A stretch of DNA of 64,000 nucleotides from Phytopseudomonas argentinensis (GCF_900113905.1 NZ_FORC01000001.1:1548060-1612059), one strand, 5' to 3'. Counted from the stretch's first letter, positions 1 to 8,956 are shown. The notes: a model not told the origin generated them from the sequence alone. Numbers and translations: made by a program.

Positions 1-534
1 CCCTACGGCTACATCTTTTTCTTCCGCGGCACACCGCTGCTGGTGCAGCTGTTCCTGGTCTACTACGGCCTCGCGCAGTTCGACGCCGTGCGCCAAGGCC
101 CGCTTTGGCCGTACCTGCGTGACCCATACTGGTGCGCGGTGATCACCATGACGCTGCATACCACCGCCTATATCGCCGAGATTCTGCGTGGCGCCATCCA
201 GGCCGTACCGCCGGGTGAGATCGAAGCCGCACGGGCGCTGGGCATGTCGCGGGCGCAAGCGATGCTGCACATCGTGCTGCCACGGGCGGCGCGCATTGGC
301 CTGCCGGCCTACAGCAACGAAGTGATCCTGATGCTCAAGGCCAGCGCCCTGGCCAGCACCGTGACCCTGCTGGAGCTGACCGGCATGGCGCGCACCATGA
401 ACGCGCGCACCTACCTGCCGGTCGAGGGCTTCTTCGCCGCCGGGGTGTTCTACCTGTTGATCACCTTCGTGCTGATCAACGCCTTCAAGCTCCTGGAGCG
501 CTGGCTGCGCGTCGACGCCTGCCAGGGCCGCTGA
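1..534 (+). CDS. Polar amino-acid ABC transporter permease, 5'-truncated by window edge
   Basis: The reading frame is open from base 1, so the true start lies outside the window. The visible 177 residues are the C-terminal part of an inner-membrane permease of the HisM/ArtM type. After several hydrophobic helices comes the EAA loop (EIEAARALGMSRAQAMLHIV), which docks on the ATPase subunit, and then a final helix ending in a short basic tail. Known members import arginine, histidine, lysine or octopine-type compounds with a periplasmic binding protein and an ATPase. Those partners are probably upstream, so the substrate cannot be set here. Family assignment is confident. Confidence 0.9.
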   Translation, partial: PYGYIFFFRGTPLLVQLFLVYYGLAQFDAVRQGPLWPYLRDPYWCAVITMTLHTTAYIAEILRGAIQAVPPGEIEAARALGMSRAQAMLHIVLPRAARIGLPAYSNEVILMLKASALASTVTLLELTGMARTMNARTYLPVEGFFAAGVFYLLITFVLINAFKLLERWLRVDACQGR

Positions 535-564
535 AGTGACGGGGCGCAAGCCTCGTCACCTTCC

Positions 565-1797
565 ATGATGACCTCAGCCGAATCTCCCATGCCGCTCAGT
601 GGCGCCGAACTGCTCCAGCGCTTCCAGGCGCTGGACGCTTTTCTATTCGCCCATCAGGCGCTGTGGAAACCCCGGCCATTCACCCACCAGATGCTGCCCT
701 GGGAACACCAATATCCCGAACTGGCAACCTGGCTGCGCAGCCGCACTCTGGGGCAGGCCGAAGCCAGCCACAACCAGCCGACAACGCTGGACAGCGCACC
801 AGCCCCCTTCCCCGAACTAGCCTTGCAGGCTGACCGCTTGAGCCAGATCGGAGACCTACCACAGCAAGCCTCAGCCGACTTGCCAGCCCGCTTCTCGGTG
901 GATGTGCCCGGGCGTAAATGGCAGCAGATACGTGCATTCGGCAGCAGCCTGGGCTTCACCCAACAACCGCAGCACTGGCTGGACTGGTGCGCCGGCAAGG
1001 GCCACCTCGGCCGTGTGCTCGCCCACGGTGGCCACGAGCTGACCTGCCTGGAATACGATCCGGCCCTGGTAGCCAGCGGTGCAGCACTGAGCCAGCGCCT
1101 GGGGATAACCGCTCAACATATCGAGCAGGACGTACTTGCCGAGGATGCCGCCGCCCAGCTGCACGCCGAACACAGCCCCGTCGCCCTGCACGCCTGCGGC
1201 GACCTGCACGTGCGCCTGATGCAGCTGGCCAGCGCCGCAGGCTGTCGCCAGCTGGCCATTGCGCCCTGCTGCTACAACCGCGTGGCAGCAGCCGACTACC
1301 GGCCATTATCCACAGCCGCGCAGGGCTCGCCGCTGTGCCTCTCGCTGGATGAACTGGCCCTGCCGATGAGCGAAACCGTGACCGCTGGCAACCGCGTGCG
1401 CCAACAGCGTGACCAGTCCATGGCCTGGCGCCTGGCCTTCGACCTGCTGCAACGCGAGCTACGCGGCATCGACACCTACCTACCAACGCCCTCGCTACCA
1501 CCAGCCTGGTTGAAGAAACCCTTCGCCGACTACTGCCGCGACCTTGCCGAACTCAAACAGCTGCCCATTGTGGGTGAGCGCGACTGGCAACGCCTGGAAG
1601 CGGCCGGCTGGCAACGCCTGGCCGAGGTGCGCAACCTGGAATTGCTGCGCGGCCTGTTCCGTCGACCACTGGAACTCTGGCTGGTGCTCGACCGCGCGCT
1701 GTACCTGCAGGAACAGGGCTATGCCGTGCGCCTCGGGCAGTTCTGCCCGCCCCATCTCACCCCGCGCAATCTCCTGCTGCTCGCCGAGCGGGCCTGA
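565..1797 (+). CDS. SAM-dependent methyltransferase-like protein
   Basis: This 410-residue protein starts at tandem ATG codons 30 bases after the permease. Around residues 137-165 it has a Rossmann-type SAM-binding signature (WCAGKGHLGRVLA followed by an acidic ECxEYD-like strand, here LEYDPAL). Around residues 205-240 it has HACGDLH and APCCYNR motifs, typical of the GSTCD/Methyltransf_32-like methyltransferase group. No signal peptide or membrane segment is visible, so it is probably cytoplasmic. The substrate is unknown; the CC-Y motif in this group often suggests an RNA-related or uncharacterised target. It may be cotranscribed with the transporter genes, but no functional link is apparent. 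Confidence 0.75.
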   Translation: MMTSAESPMPLSGAELLQRFQALDAFLFAHQALWKPRPFTHQMLPWEHQYPELATWLRSRTLGQAEASHNQPTTLDSAPAPFPELALQADRLSQIGDLPQQASADLPARFSVDVPGRKWQQIRAFGSSLGFTQQPQHWLDWCAGKGHLGRVLAHGGHELTCLEYDPALVASGAALSQRLGITAQHIEQDVLAEDAAAQLHAEHSPVALHACGDLHVRLMQLASAAGCRQLAIAPCCYNRVAAADYRPLSTAAQGSPLCLSLDELALPMSETVTAGNRVRQQRDQSMAWRLAFDLLQRELRGIDTYLPTPSLPPAWLKKPFADYCRDLAELKQLPIVGERDWQRLEAAGWQRLAEVRNLELLRGLFRRPLELWLVLDRALYLQEQGYAVRLGQFCPPHLTPRNLLLLAERA

Positions 1798-2087
1798 GTT
1801 GCGCACACAATCTGTGGATAACTCTGTTCACACAAGCTGGGCAACTGCTCTCAGGCCACTAGCCATAACGACCGACAAACGCTGATCACTTTTTGATCAC
1901 ATCTAAAACTTCATATAAAACAGCCGTTTGCCAAAACCGTGAAAGGGTGCGCAGAAGCTTTATAAAAAGTGGTCAGTTGCCCCGTATTCGCACAAGCCCA
2001 ACTACCCCTGCCCGGAAAGAGCCGTAAAAAGCTGCCTTGCGCAGCTTTACTCATGCAAACGAATCGATATAATGGCGCCCCTCAAAA
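1798..2087. other. Intergenic region upstream of tRNA-Thr
   Basis: About 290 bases without a plausible gene. It becomes AT-richer toward the tRNA. A perfect DnaA-box 9-mer (TGTGGATAA) occurs at 1813-1821, but alone. Near 1890 there is a small inverted repeat, TGATCACTTTTTGATCA. No transcription terminator with a clear T-run was seen for the methyltransferase gene. Confidence 0.6.
2046..2073 (+). promoter_or_regulatory. Putative sigma-70 promoter of tRNA-Thr
   Basis: A consensus -10 (TATAAT, 2068-2073) lies 14 bases before the mature tRNA. A fair -35 match (TTTACT, 2046-2051) sits 16 bases further upstream. This layout is normal for a stable RNA promoter. Confidence 0.6.
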
Positions 2088-2168
<81 letters not shown>

Positions 2169-2171
2169 AAC

Positions 2172-2195
2172 AAGGCCTGCAGCGATGCGGGCCTT
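2172..2195 (+). terminator. Terminator-like hairpin after tRNA-Thr
   Basis: The 10-bp stem AAGGCCTGCA/TGCGGGCCTT (one G-U pair) closes a GCGA tetraloop and is followed by a short T-containing run (CGTTTC). It probably ends the tRNA transcript. It lies on the phage side of the att core, so it arrived with a phage end; a covarying copy follows attR. Confidence 0.6.
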
Positions 2196-2210
2196 CGTTT
2201 CAAGGGCTTA

Positions 2211-2233
2211 CACGTAACAAGCCACGTAACAAG
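2211..2233 (+). promoter_or_regulatory. Tandem putative integrase arm-type sites
   Basis: Two copies of CACGTAACAAG start 12 bp apart, 43 bp past the att core. The same 11-mer occurs twice between int and attR, and again (one copy with a single change) just beyond attR. Short direct repeats flanking the core on both arms are typical arm-binding sites of lambda/P2-type integrases. No binding has been shown. Confidence 0.6.
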
Positions 2234-2307
2234 GCGAGTGCGTGGAACGCTTCAACAAGCCCCACCCCTAAGCCAACCTCTGAATTTATGTTCAGGGCTG
2301 GGAAAAA

Positions 2308-2581
2308 GGTAATTTCGGTAATTTCCTTGTGCCGATAGCAAAAAGCCCTTTCCCGTCAATGGCTTAGGATGTCTTCTCAAAGGTAATAATAGGGTAACCA
2401 TCAGGTAATTTTGTTACCTCTCTGGATGGTGATTTCTCGAGAAAATAAAACTCAATGAAATCATGCACTTAGACAAAAATTACCTTTCTGATTACCTTGA
2501 ATTACCTCAGATGGTAACCGCTCAACCCCAGTAACAATGCGGGCTGCAGCGACGTTTCACAGGGCGATTACCAAAATTACC
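2308..2581. repeat. Helically phased array of GGTAAY/RTTACC hexamers
   Basis: Twelve hexamers matching GGTAAT/GGTAAC or their complements lie in a gene-free stretch. Starts are at 2308, 2317, 2382, 2393, 2404, 2413, 2479, 2491, 2501, 2513, 2567 and 2576. They fall in four clusters with 9-12 bp steps, about one helical turn, which suggests cooperative protein binding on one DNA face. The first pair is a perfect tandem 9-mer GGTAATTTC. The array lies 140-413 bp from the att core, so an excisionase or directionality-factor array (comparable to P2 Cox boxes) is my preferred reading. A partition or repressor array is possible. Confidence 0.55.
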
Positions 2582-2847
2582 CTTTCCCGAAACCGCCTCT
2601 GAAATCCCCCCAGCCTTAGAGCCCCCTGACAGCCCGCTAAAAGCGTGTTGCCGTGCAGGGTTCCGCAGGTATTCCTCAATACAGAACACCGCAGCCAGCC
2701 CCCAGCCTAGGCCGCGTAGGCATGCCCGCGGGCGTGCAGAAAAAACGACCTATTTAGCGCCCAGGTGTGGTGGGGGGACGACTGCGCGCGCCGGGTGCTG
2801 TGATACGCAGCGACTATTTCCAACGAAACTGAACTGGAGACAGGCAG
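2582..2847. other. Gene-free region between the hexamer array and first prophage gene
   Basis: No convincing ORF. It holds a GC-rich near-palindrome, GCATGCCCGCGGGCGTGC (2720-2737), and a G-rich run near 2770-2778. By P2 synteny the cos packaging site should lie between the attachment site and the 3' end of Q, so it is probably here or close by. I could not recognise the P2 cos sequence itself. Confidence 0.4.
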
Positions 2848-3354
2848 ATGAAAATGCCAAAGCGCCAACGACCACCCTTGAGACTGATATTGAGGGCCGC
2901 AAGCGAAATCCCCCGGGCTATCGCCCTTGGATGCATACCCGTGCTGCTCAGTACGGAGACACAGGAGCAGTTCGAGAAGATATTCGAATGGCTACTGGCC
3001 GCTCCCCTTCTCGTGGACTACTACATGAAGCTGCTGATCGCATTCGGAGTGGTGGGCGTATGCACTTACCTGTGGCGCTTCGGCTCTAGCCGACACCAAA
3101 CAGTTTGGGGGGCTATCCACCGATTTTTCGGTGATATAGGTGGAAGCCTTCTGACTGCGATACGCACAGGCCTTGGGGCAATCATGGGATTCATGTTGGT
3201 GTGGCCGTGGATGGAAGCTAAGACGCTGACTGTCGCCAACTACCTTGAAATGCTCTTCCTAATGGTCGTTTTGCTAGGTGTTTGCGTGTTGATATCGATA
3301 CTTGAAGAGACGCTGCGTGATCCAAAGGAGATCTCACGTACGGGCAAAATCTAG
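2848..3354 (+). CDS. Hypothetical inner-membrane protein, possible prophage cargo gene
   Basis: A 168-residue protein preceded by a GGAG-type ribosome site. It has a basic N-terminus and about four hydrophobic segments (residues near 20-35, 48-75, 95-122 and 128-152). I do not recognise the family. It faces the leftward Q gene across a shared terminator and sits alone between attL and the structural genes. In P2-like phages the cos-proximal end often holds exclusion or defence genes such as tin and old. A superinfection-exclusion role is only a positional inference. Confidence 0.6.
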   Translation: MKMPKRQRPPLRLILRAASEIPRAIALGCIPVLLSTETQEQFEKIFEWLLAAPLLVDYYMKLLIAFGVVGVCTYLWRFGSSRHQTVWGAIHRFFGDIGGSLLTAIRTGLGAIMGFMLVWPWMEAKTLTVANYLEMLFLMVVLLGVCVLISILEETLRDPKEISRTGKI

Positions 3355-3359
3355 GCAAT

Positions 3360-3385
3360 AAAAAACCGCCTAAGGGCGGTTTTTT
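3360..3385. terminator. Bidirectional intrinsic terminator
   Basis: The hairpin AAAAACCGCC-loop-GGCGGTTTTT has an A-run on one side and a T-run on the other. It can end both the rightward membrane-protein gene and the leftward P-Q transcript, which converge here. Confidence 0.9.
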
Positions 3386-3395
3386 GGGCTTGGAT

Positions 3396-4418
3396 TCATC
3401 TTTCTTCTGATGGAATTCGAAACTCATCGAAGCGCACCACCTCCTCCCCCAGCCACTCATTCACCTGCAGCAGCCTGGCCTGAATCGGCTCCAGCTCGTT
3501 CATCGCCCACACCTCAGCGGCGTCCCTAATCGAACCGAAGCCGCCGGCGTTCTGCGGCACGATGCCCATCAGCTGGGGTGGAATGCGCAGCGCGGCCAGC
3601 AGGTCGTCCCGGCTGATGTTCTTGATCGCCGCGAAGTCATCCTTGGCCGACACCTCGCTGATCGGTATCAGCTGGATGCCCTCCTTCTTCCCACCTGGTG
3701 CGTACATGAACAGGTTGCGGAAGTTGCCCGGCCCCTTGCTGTCCTTCATGGCCTGGCGCAGATCAGTGACGAACGACTCGTCCTGCACCGCGTCGGTCAT
3801 GTACAGGATGAAGCCAGCGTGCGAGCCGTTCTGGTAGTACTTGCGCCGGAACAGCGTGGCCGACTCATTCAACAGCGCGCTCTGCAACGCCGCAAGCCAC
3901 TCGGGCAGCCCATAGATTTCCTGGTTGATATCCGCCTCGCGCACATGGCACACCGTGCCGCGTCGGAATTCGTGTTCATCCTTCCAGCCGCGCACCTGGT
4001 AGTACTGGTCCAGGTCGGTACCGCGCCGCATGTACTTGGCCAGCACCGGCCGCAGCCCCAAGGTGCTGCGCAGCATGTTGTCGTGCTTCTCCAGGTAGGC
4101 ATTGCCGAAGGTGCCCCAGTCCGTGGCGAACTGCTCGAACGCCTGGCGGCTCAGCAGCCGGTGCGGCTTGAAGGTGCGCACCAGCATGTTCCGGCGGAAA
4201 TTCAGGCCCGACTGCAGATACACGCTCGCCCTGGTCGACCGTGCCAGGCCGTCCAGCGACATAGGCGGCTCGTACCACCGGCCATTGGTCCAGCACTCCA
4301 GATAATCCAGGATCTCCCGGCCATCGAGCACCGGCACCGGGTCGCCGAATGTAAACGCCTCGGCCCGTGCGCCCTGTCCACTCAATTGCAGGGCCTGTGC
4401 CCCTTGGTTATCGCTCAT
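3396..4418 (-). CDS. Q: Portal protein (P2 gpQ family)
   Basis: The 340 residues match the length and character of P2 Q, the dodecameric portal through which DNA enters the head. Recognisable stretches are the N-terminal segment with VLDGREILDYLECW, the PPMSLDGLARS region and the C-terminal IPPQLMGIVPQNAGGFGS motif typical of PBSX/P2 portals. Its start codon overlaps the terminase stop, so it is the distal gene of a P-Q operon driven leftward from the P/O intergenic region. Confidence is high from sequence and synteny. Confidence 0.93.
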   Translation of the reverse strand: MSDNQGAQALQLSGQGARAEAFTFGDPVPVLDGREILDYLECWTNGRWYEPPMSLDGLARSTRASVYLQSGLNFRRNMLVRTFKPHRLLSRQAFEQFATDWGTFGNAYLEKHDNMLRSTLGLRPVLAKYMRRGTDLDQYYQVRGWKDEHEFRRGTVCHVREADINQEIYGLPEWLAALQSALLNESATLFRRKYYQNGSHAGFILYMTDAVQDESFVTDLRQAMKDSKGPGNFRNLFMYAPGGKKEGIQLIPISEVSAKDDFAAIKNISRDDLLAALRIPPQLMGIVPQNAGGFGSIRDAAEVWAMNELEPIQARLLQVNEWLGEEVVRFDEFRIPSEER

Positions 4419-6178
4419 CAGCTGAACTCCATGATGGCCGTGTTGCTGGTGGTCTGCCCTTCCAGCGGCTCATTAATCAATGCGTGGAACAGCGCCCACG
4501 CCAGGTCGGCATGCCCGGTCGCATCGCTGCGCCCGGCCGTGTAGGTGAATTGGCGCCCGCTGGGCGTCATCGTTTTTCGGATGGCCATCAGCGCCTGGGC
4601 GACATCCGTCCAGCCGGCGTCGAATTCAAAGCGCCCCTTGCGGATTACGTCCCAGGCCTTCATCACCAGGCGGGTTTTCACTTCCGGGCTGTAGCTGAAC
4701 GTGCGCAGGCTTGGAAAGAACTGCTTCACCAGCTGCGCGACGCCAGCGCCCATGCCCGTGGTGTCGATGCCGATATAGGTCACCCAGTAGCGCTGGGTGA
4801 TCTGCTGGATAGTGCGAGCCTGGGCTTCGAAATCCATACCGCGGAACTGATGCTTCTCCACCAGCCGAAACTTGCCGCCCGGCACCAGCGGCGGCGCCAC
4901 CACCACCAGGCCTGCCGTGTCGCCTGACTCGGCAGGGTCGTAGCCCACCCACACCTGGCGCTCGCCCAGCGGCCGCGGCGCGAATGGCTTGTAGTCCTCC
5001 CACACCTCCCAGCTGTCGACCATGCACGGCTGCAGCATCGTCAGCGGGAAGATGCTGTCGCCATCGTTCACGAACTGGCACATCAGCAGGTTTTCAAAGG
5101 CCTGGGCGTCGTACTCGAGGCGCAACTCGTCCAGGTCGAACAGATCGCACCCGCGAGCCTCTGCGTCCAGGATGGTCACGATCTGCCGCCAGATCCCGTC
5201 CTCGCACCGCCGCCCTTGCTGCAGCGCTTCGTGACTCACATCGATATTCAGGTGCTGCGCCGTGGGCTTGCCCTTGTTGTGCCGCTCGCCTGTCCAGTAA
5301 ACGTACGCCGGGTGGGCCATGCTCGAGGGTGTCGAGAAGTACGTCTTGCGCCAGTGCTTGTGCAGGGCCATGCCCGAGGCGACCTTGTTGATTTCCTCGA
5401 ACCCGTGCACCCAGAAGAATTCGTCGAAGTAGAAATTGCCGCTGCGCCCCTGCGCGGTGCGGAAGTTCGTACCCAGGAAGTGCAGCTCGGCGTTGTTCCA
5501 CAACACGATGGGGTCGCCCGTCAGCTTCACCCCCAGCACCTCGTTCATGAACGACTGCATGTAGTTCTTGAACTGGTGCGCCTGCGCCTTGCTGGCCGAT
5601 AGGAATATCTGGTTGCGTCCGGTGGTGATCGCATCGATCAGCGCCTCCCGGGCGAAGTAGTACGTCGCGCCGATCTGGCGCGACTTGAGCAGCATCCGGG
5701 TGCGCTGGTTGCCAGCGCGGTACCAGTCGAGCTGGTAGTCGAAGCACCCATCCTTGAATGCCTCGACCAGCGTTTCGATCTGCTCTTCGCTCAGCTCGTT
5801 GCGAACGGCCTGCTTTTTCGGCCCCTCATTGCGCTTGGCCAGGTTCGGGTTGAGCTCGCCTTCGGTGCCGCCATCCTGGAAGCGCTGGATGCGCGCCTGG
5901 CGCTCAAGCTGCCGATGCAGCAGGTCGATTTCCTTGAAGTCGCCGCCCGTCTTCCCGTCTTTCAGGATCAGCTGCACCAGCCGCGCTTCCAGCGCCCCGC
6001 CGATGCGCTCGACGTTATCGGCCCTGTCCCACTCGTCCCTGGTTTTCCAGCTGTGGACGGTCTTTTCCTTCTCGCCCAGGTAGTCGGCGATATCGGTGAT
6101 ACGCCAACCCGTCCAGTACAGAAATTTGGCCTGGCGGCGGGAGTCGGTGGTCGGCTGATAGGGAGCGGTAGTGTTCAT
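4418..6178 (-). CDS. P: Terminase large (ATPase) subunit (P2 gpP family)
   Basis: 586 residues. An N-terminal helix-turn-helix region (about 12-48) resembles the terminase DNA-recognition segment. A Walker A-like KSRQIGAT lies near residues 165-172 and a Walker B-like NFYFDEFFW near 248-256. A C-terminal nuclease-type segment includes VGYDPAESGD. The enzyme translocates DNA into procapsids and cuts cos with gpM. It is the first gene of the leftward late operon, with a putative Ogr site 46 bases upstream shared with gene O. Confidence 0.95.
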   Translation of the reverse strand: MNTTAPYQPTTDSRRQAKFLYWTGWRITDIADYLGEKEKTVHSWKTRDEWDRADNVERIGGALEARLVQLILKDGKTGGDFKEIDLLHRQLERQARIQRFQDGGTEGELNPNLAKRNEGPKKQAVRNELSEEQIETLVEAFKDGCFDYQLDWYRAGNQRTRMLLKSRQIGATYYFAREALIDAITTGRNQIFLSASKAQAHQFKNYMQSFMNEVLGVKLTGDPIVLWNNAELHFLGTNFRTAQGRSGNFYFDEFFWVHGFEEINKVASGMALHKHWRKTYFSTPSSMAHPAYVYWTGERHNKGKPTAQHLNIDVSHEALQQGRRCEDGIWRQIVTILDAEARGCDLFDLDELRLEYDAQAFENLLMCQFVNDGDSIFPLTMLQPCMVDSWEVWEDYKPFAPRPLGERQVWVGYDPAESGDTAGLVVVAPPLVPGGKFRLVEKHQFRGMDFEAQARTIQQITQRYWVTYIGIDTTGMGAGVAQLVKQFFPSLRTFSYSPEVKTRLVMKAWDVIRKGRFEFDAGWTDVAQALMAIRKTMTPSGRQFTYTAGRSDATGHADLAWALFHALINEPLEGQTTSNTAIMEFS

Positions 6179-6223
6179 GGCGCCGATGCTGCCGCCCGCG
6201 CGCGTAAGCCCCTATCGGCGGGC

Positions 6224-6246
6224 GTTGTAGCGCTCTTCCCTACAAC
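6224..6246. promoter_or_regulatory. Putative Ogr-type activator site, divergent P/O late promoters
   Basis: The 23-bp inverted repeat GTTGTAG-N9-CTACAAC lies between divergent P and O. Near-identical elements precede V and FI. P2 Ogr/Delta sites have the form TGT-N12-ACA; this phage shows TGT-N13-ACA. The position suits simultaneous activation of both late operons. Confidence 0.75.
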
Positions 6247-6335
6247 CTCACGTCGTTGCCGCCGCTTCGCCCACTGCCGACCATGCCCTCAACGCGAAAC
6301 CCGCCAACAGCGAACCGCACCGAGGATTCCCACGC

Positions 6336-7178
6336 ATGTCCGCCACCGCCAAAAAACTCCGCTCCAAATGGACTCGCATCGCCACCGAAGGCGCCACTAC
6401 TGACGGCCGCAAGATCGAGCGCAAATGGATCGAGCAGATGGCTGCCCAGTACAGCCGCAACACCTACGGCGCCCGCATCAACTGCGAGCACATCAAGTCG
6501 TATTTTCCGGGCAGTGAATTCGGCGCCTATGGCGACGTGGTTGCCCTGAAGGCCGAAGAAGTCGAGCTCCATGGCGAGAAGAAGCTCGGCCTGTTCGCCC
6601 AGCTCGAGCCCAACGACGCGCTGCTCGCCCTCAACAAGAAGGGCCAGAAGATCTACACCTCCATCGAGGTGCAACCGGAGTTCGCTGACACCGGCAAGGC
6701 GTATCTGGTCGGCCTGGCAGTCACCGACACCCCGGCCAGCCTGGGCACCGAAGCGCTCAGCTTCAGCGCTCAGCACGGCACCTTTGCCGGACGGAAACAG
6801 CATGCTGAAAACCTGTTCACCGCAGCCGCCGAAACCGCCCTCGACTTCGAAGAGATCGACGACACCCCCAGCATGTTCGCAGCCCTCAAGGGGCGCATGA
6901 CCGAGCTGCTGAAACTGAGCAAGGACAAGGAAGGCAAGGACGCAGCCCACTTCGCCGAGCTGGGCGAAATGATCGGCGACCTCGCCGAGCACGGCGCCCA
7001 ACAGGCCGAAGCCTTCAGCGCCGTGAAGTCCGCCCACGAACAACTCCAGGCAGACCACACCAAGCTGGCTGGCGAGTTCGCCGACCTGCTCAAGAAGCTG
7101 GGCGACACCCAAGACCATTCCCACAAACCGCGCCCCCCGGTCACCGGTGGTGATGGCGCCACCCTCACCGACTGCTGA
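6336..7178 (+). CDS. O: Capsid scaffolding protein / prohead protease (P2 gpO family)
   Basis: 280 residues, similar to P2 O (284). The N-terminal serine protease half has candidate triad residues Asp23, His52 and Ser109, matching the spacing of P2 Asp19, His48 and Ser107. The C-terminal half (about 175-265) is a charged helical scaffold rich in Leu, Lys and Glu. It scaffolds gpN assembly and processes head proteins. First gene of the rightward head-lysis operon; the start is an ATG about 90 bp after the putative Ogr site. Confidence 0.93.
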   Translation: MSATAKKLRSKWTRIATEGATTDGRKIERKWIEQMAAQYSRNTYGARINCEHIKSYFPGSEFGAYGDVVALKAEEVELHGEKKLGLFAQLEPNDALLALNKKGQKIYTSIEVQPEFADTGKAYLVGLAVTDTPASLGTEALSFSAQHGTFAGRKQHAENLFTAAAETALDFEEIDDTPSMFAALKGRMTELLKLSKDKEGKDAAHFAELGEMIGDLAEHGAQQAEAFSAVKSAHEQLQADHTKLAGEFADLLKKLGDTQDHSHKPRPPVTGGDGATLTDC

Positions 7179-7220
7179 TCCCCACGGACAAGCCACACCC
7201 ACGGAACACCGGAGAACCCA

Positions 7221-8240
7221 ATGCGCAACGATACTCGCCAACACTTCGACGCCTACCTCAACCAGCTGGCCAAGCTAAGCGGCGTCAGCGACCCAACCAA
7301 AACCTTCGCCGTCGACCCCACGGTACAGCAGCGCCTGGAAACCCGCATGCAGGAATCCAGCGAGTTCCTCGGCCGCATCGGCATGATCGGCGTCGACGAG
7401 CTCAAAGGCGAAAAGGTCGGCCTGGGCGTCAGCAGCACCATCGCCGGCCGTACCGACACCACTGGTGACGGCGTGCGTGTACCACGCGACGTATCCGACC
7501 TGAGCAAGGACGGTTACGAGTGCCGCCACACTGACTTCGACACCGCCGTGCGCTATGCGCAGCTGGACGCCTGGGCCAAGTTCCCCGACTTCCAGGCCCG
7601 TCTGCGTGACGCCATCCTCAAGCGTCAGGCCCTCGACCGAATCATGATCGGCTTCAACGGTACCAGTGCCGCCGCCACTACCAACCGCGCCACCAACCCG
7701 CTGCTGCAAGACGTGAACATCGGCTGGCTGCAGAAGTACCGTAACCACGCACCCCAGCGCGTGCTTAAAAGCGGCAAAGCCGAAAACAAGATCGTCATCG
7801 GCAGCGGTGCAACCGCCGACTACAACAACCTGGACGCTCTGGTCTTCGACGCCGTGGCCAACCTCATCGACCCATGGCACCGCAAGGACACCGGCCTGGT
7901 CGTGATCCTCGGCAGCAACCTGGTGCACGACAAGTACTTCCCGCTGATCAACAAGGAACAAGCGGCCTCCGAGAAACTGGCCACTGACATGATCATTTCC
8001 CAGAAGCGCATGGGCGGTAAGCAACCGGTCGAAGTACCGCACGTGCCGGACGGCGCCATGCTCATCAGCACCCTGGAAAACCTCGCCATCTACTGGCAGA
8101 TCAGTGGTCGCCGCCGCCACATCCAGGAGAACCCGAGCAAGAACCGCATCGAGAACTTCGAATCCAGCAACGACGATTACGTCGTCGAGGATTACGGCCT
8201 CGGCTGCCTGATCGAAAACATCGAGCTGCTGGAGGCCTGA
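7221..8240 (+). CDS. N: Major capsid protein (P2 gpN family)
   Basis: The 339-residue product follows O by 42 bases behind a GGAGAA ribosome site. It has the P2 N-type N-terminus (MRNDTRQHFDAYLNQLAKLSG) and conserved stretches such as DRIMIGFNGTSAA and the QINKEQ-like middle. The length matches the family (P2 N is 357). It forms the icosahedral shell after scaffold-directed assembly and N-terminal trimming. Nothing unusual. Confidence 0.95.
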   Translation: MRNDTRQHFDAYLNQLAKLSGVSDPTKTFAVDPTVQQRLETRMQESSEFLGRIGMIGVDELKGEKVGLGVSSTIAGRTDTTGDGVRVPRDVSDLSKDGYECRHTDFDTAVRYAQLDAWAKFPDFQARLRDAILKRQALDRIMIGFNGTSAAATTNRATNPLLQDVNIGWLQKYRNHAPQRVLKSGKAENKIVIGSGATADYNNLDALVFDAVANLIDPWHRKDTGLVVILGSNLVHDKYFPLINKEQAASEKLATDMIISQKRMGGKQPVEVPHVPDGAMLISTLENLAIYWQISGRRRHIQENPSKNRIENFESSNDDYVVEDYGLGCLIENIELLEA

Positions 8241-8245
8241 TCGCC

Positions 8246-8956
8246 ATGGCACTGAGCCCTGCCAAACGGCACTTCCAGCAGGCCACGGCTGCCATCGAGG
8301 CAGCCGCGGTGCAGGGCCCAGCCCTGACCATGGAAGGCGCTACCGCCTACGAACTGATGCAAGCCCAGCTCCATCAGCACAAACAGCAGTTGAAGAAGAT
8401 TCAGAGCCAGGAAGGCAAGGCCGAAACCAAGCGCAAGTTACTGCCGGACTACGCGCCGTACGCCGAAGGTGTACTCAGCGCCGGCAAGGGTGCCCAGGAC
8501 GACGTGCTCACCACCATCATGCTGTGGCGCATCGACGTGGGCGACTACGCGGGCGCCCTGGACATCGCTGAATACGCGCTGGCCTACGGCCTCACCATGC
8601 CCGACAGCTTCGAGCGTTCGCTTGGCTGCGTCGTGGCTGAGGAAATCGCCAACGTCGCCATCAAGATGCAGAAAGCCAGCGGCTCGTTTGACCTGGGCCT
8701 GCTGCTGCGCACCGAGGCGGCTACCGCCAACGAGGACATGCCCGACGAAGCCCGCGCCAAGCTCCACCTGGCCATAGGCAAGGCGGCATCTGCCCTTGTG
8801 CCGGACGACGCCGAAGCTGCCGACGCCCTGCCCCTGCTGCTCATGGCCAAGCAGGATCTGGCCCGCGCCATCGAGCTGCACACCAACTGCGGCGGCAAAA
8901 AGGATCTGGAGCGCGTCGAGCGCCTCCTGAAGAAACACGCCGGCACCACCGGCTAA
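8246..8956 (+). CDS. M: Terminase small (endonuclease) subunit (P2 gpM family)
   Basis: 236 residues beginning 5 bases after N. The N-terminus MALSPAKRHFQQATAA and the acidic, helical middle with GAQDDVLTTIMLWRIDVGDY are typical of P2 M. It binds and nicks cos DNA together with gpP. Normal length for the family. Confidence 0.92.
   Translation: MALSPAKRHFQQATAAIEAAAVQGPALTMEGATAYELMQAQLHQHKQQLKKIQSQEGKAETKRKLLPDYAPYAEGVLSAGKGAQDDVLTTIMLWRIDVGDYAGALDIAEYALAYGLTMPDSFERSLGCVVAEEIANVAIKMQKASGSFDLGLLLRTEAATANEDMPDEARAKLHLAIGKAASALVPDDAEAADALPLLLMAKQDLARAIELHTNCGGKKDLERVERLLKKHAGTTG

Noticed and set aside
1813..1821. Perfect DnaA box (TGTGGATAA) as a possible origin
   Set aside because: Single copy, no cluster, no AT-rich unwinding element or dnaA/dnaN neighbours.
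2308..2581. Array considered as a CRISPR
   Set aside because: Repeats are 6-9 bp with one-turn spacing, not 25-40 bp repeats with unique spacers; no cas genes in the window.
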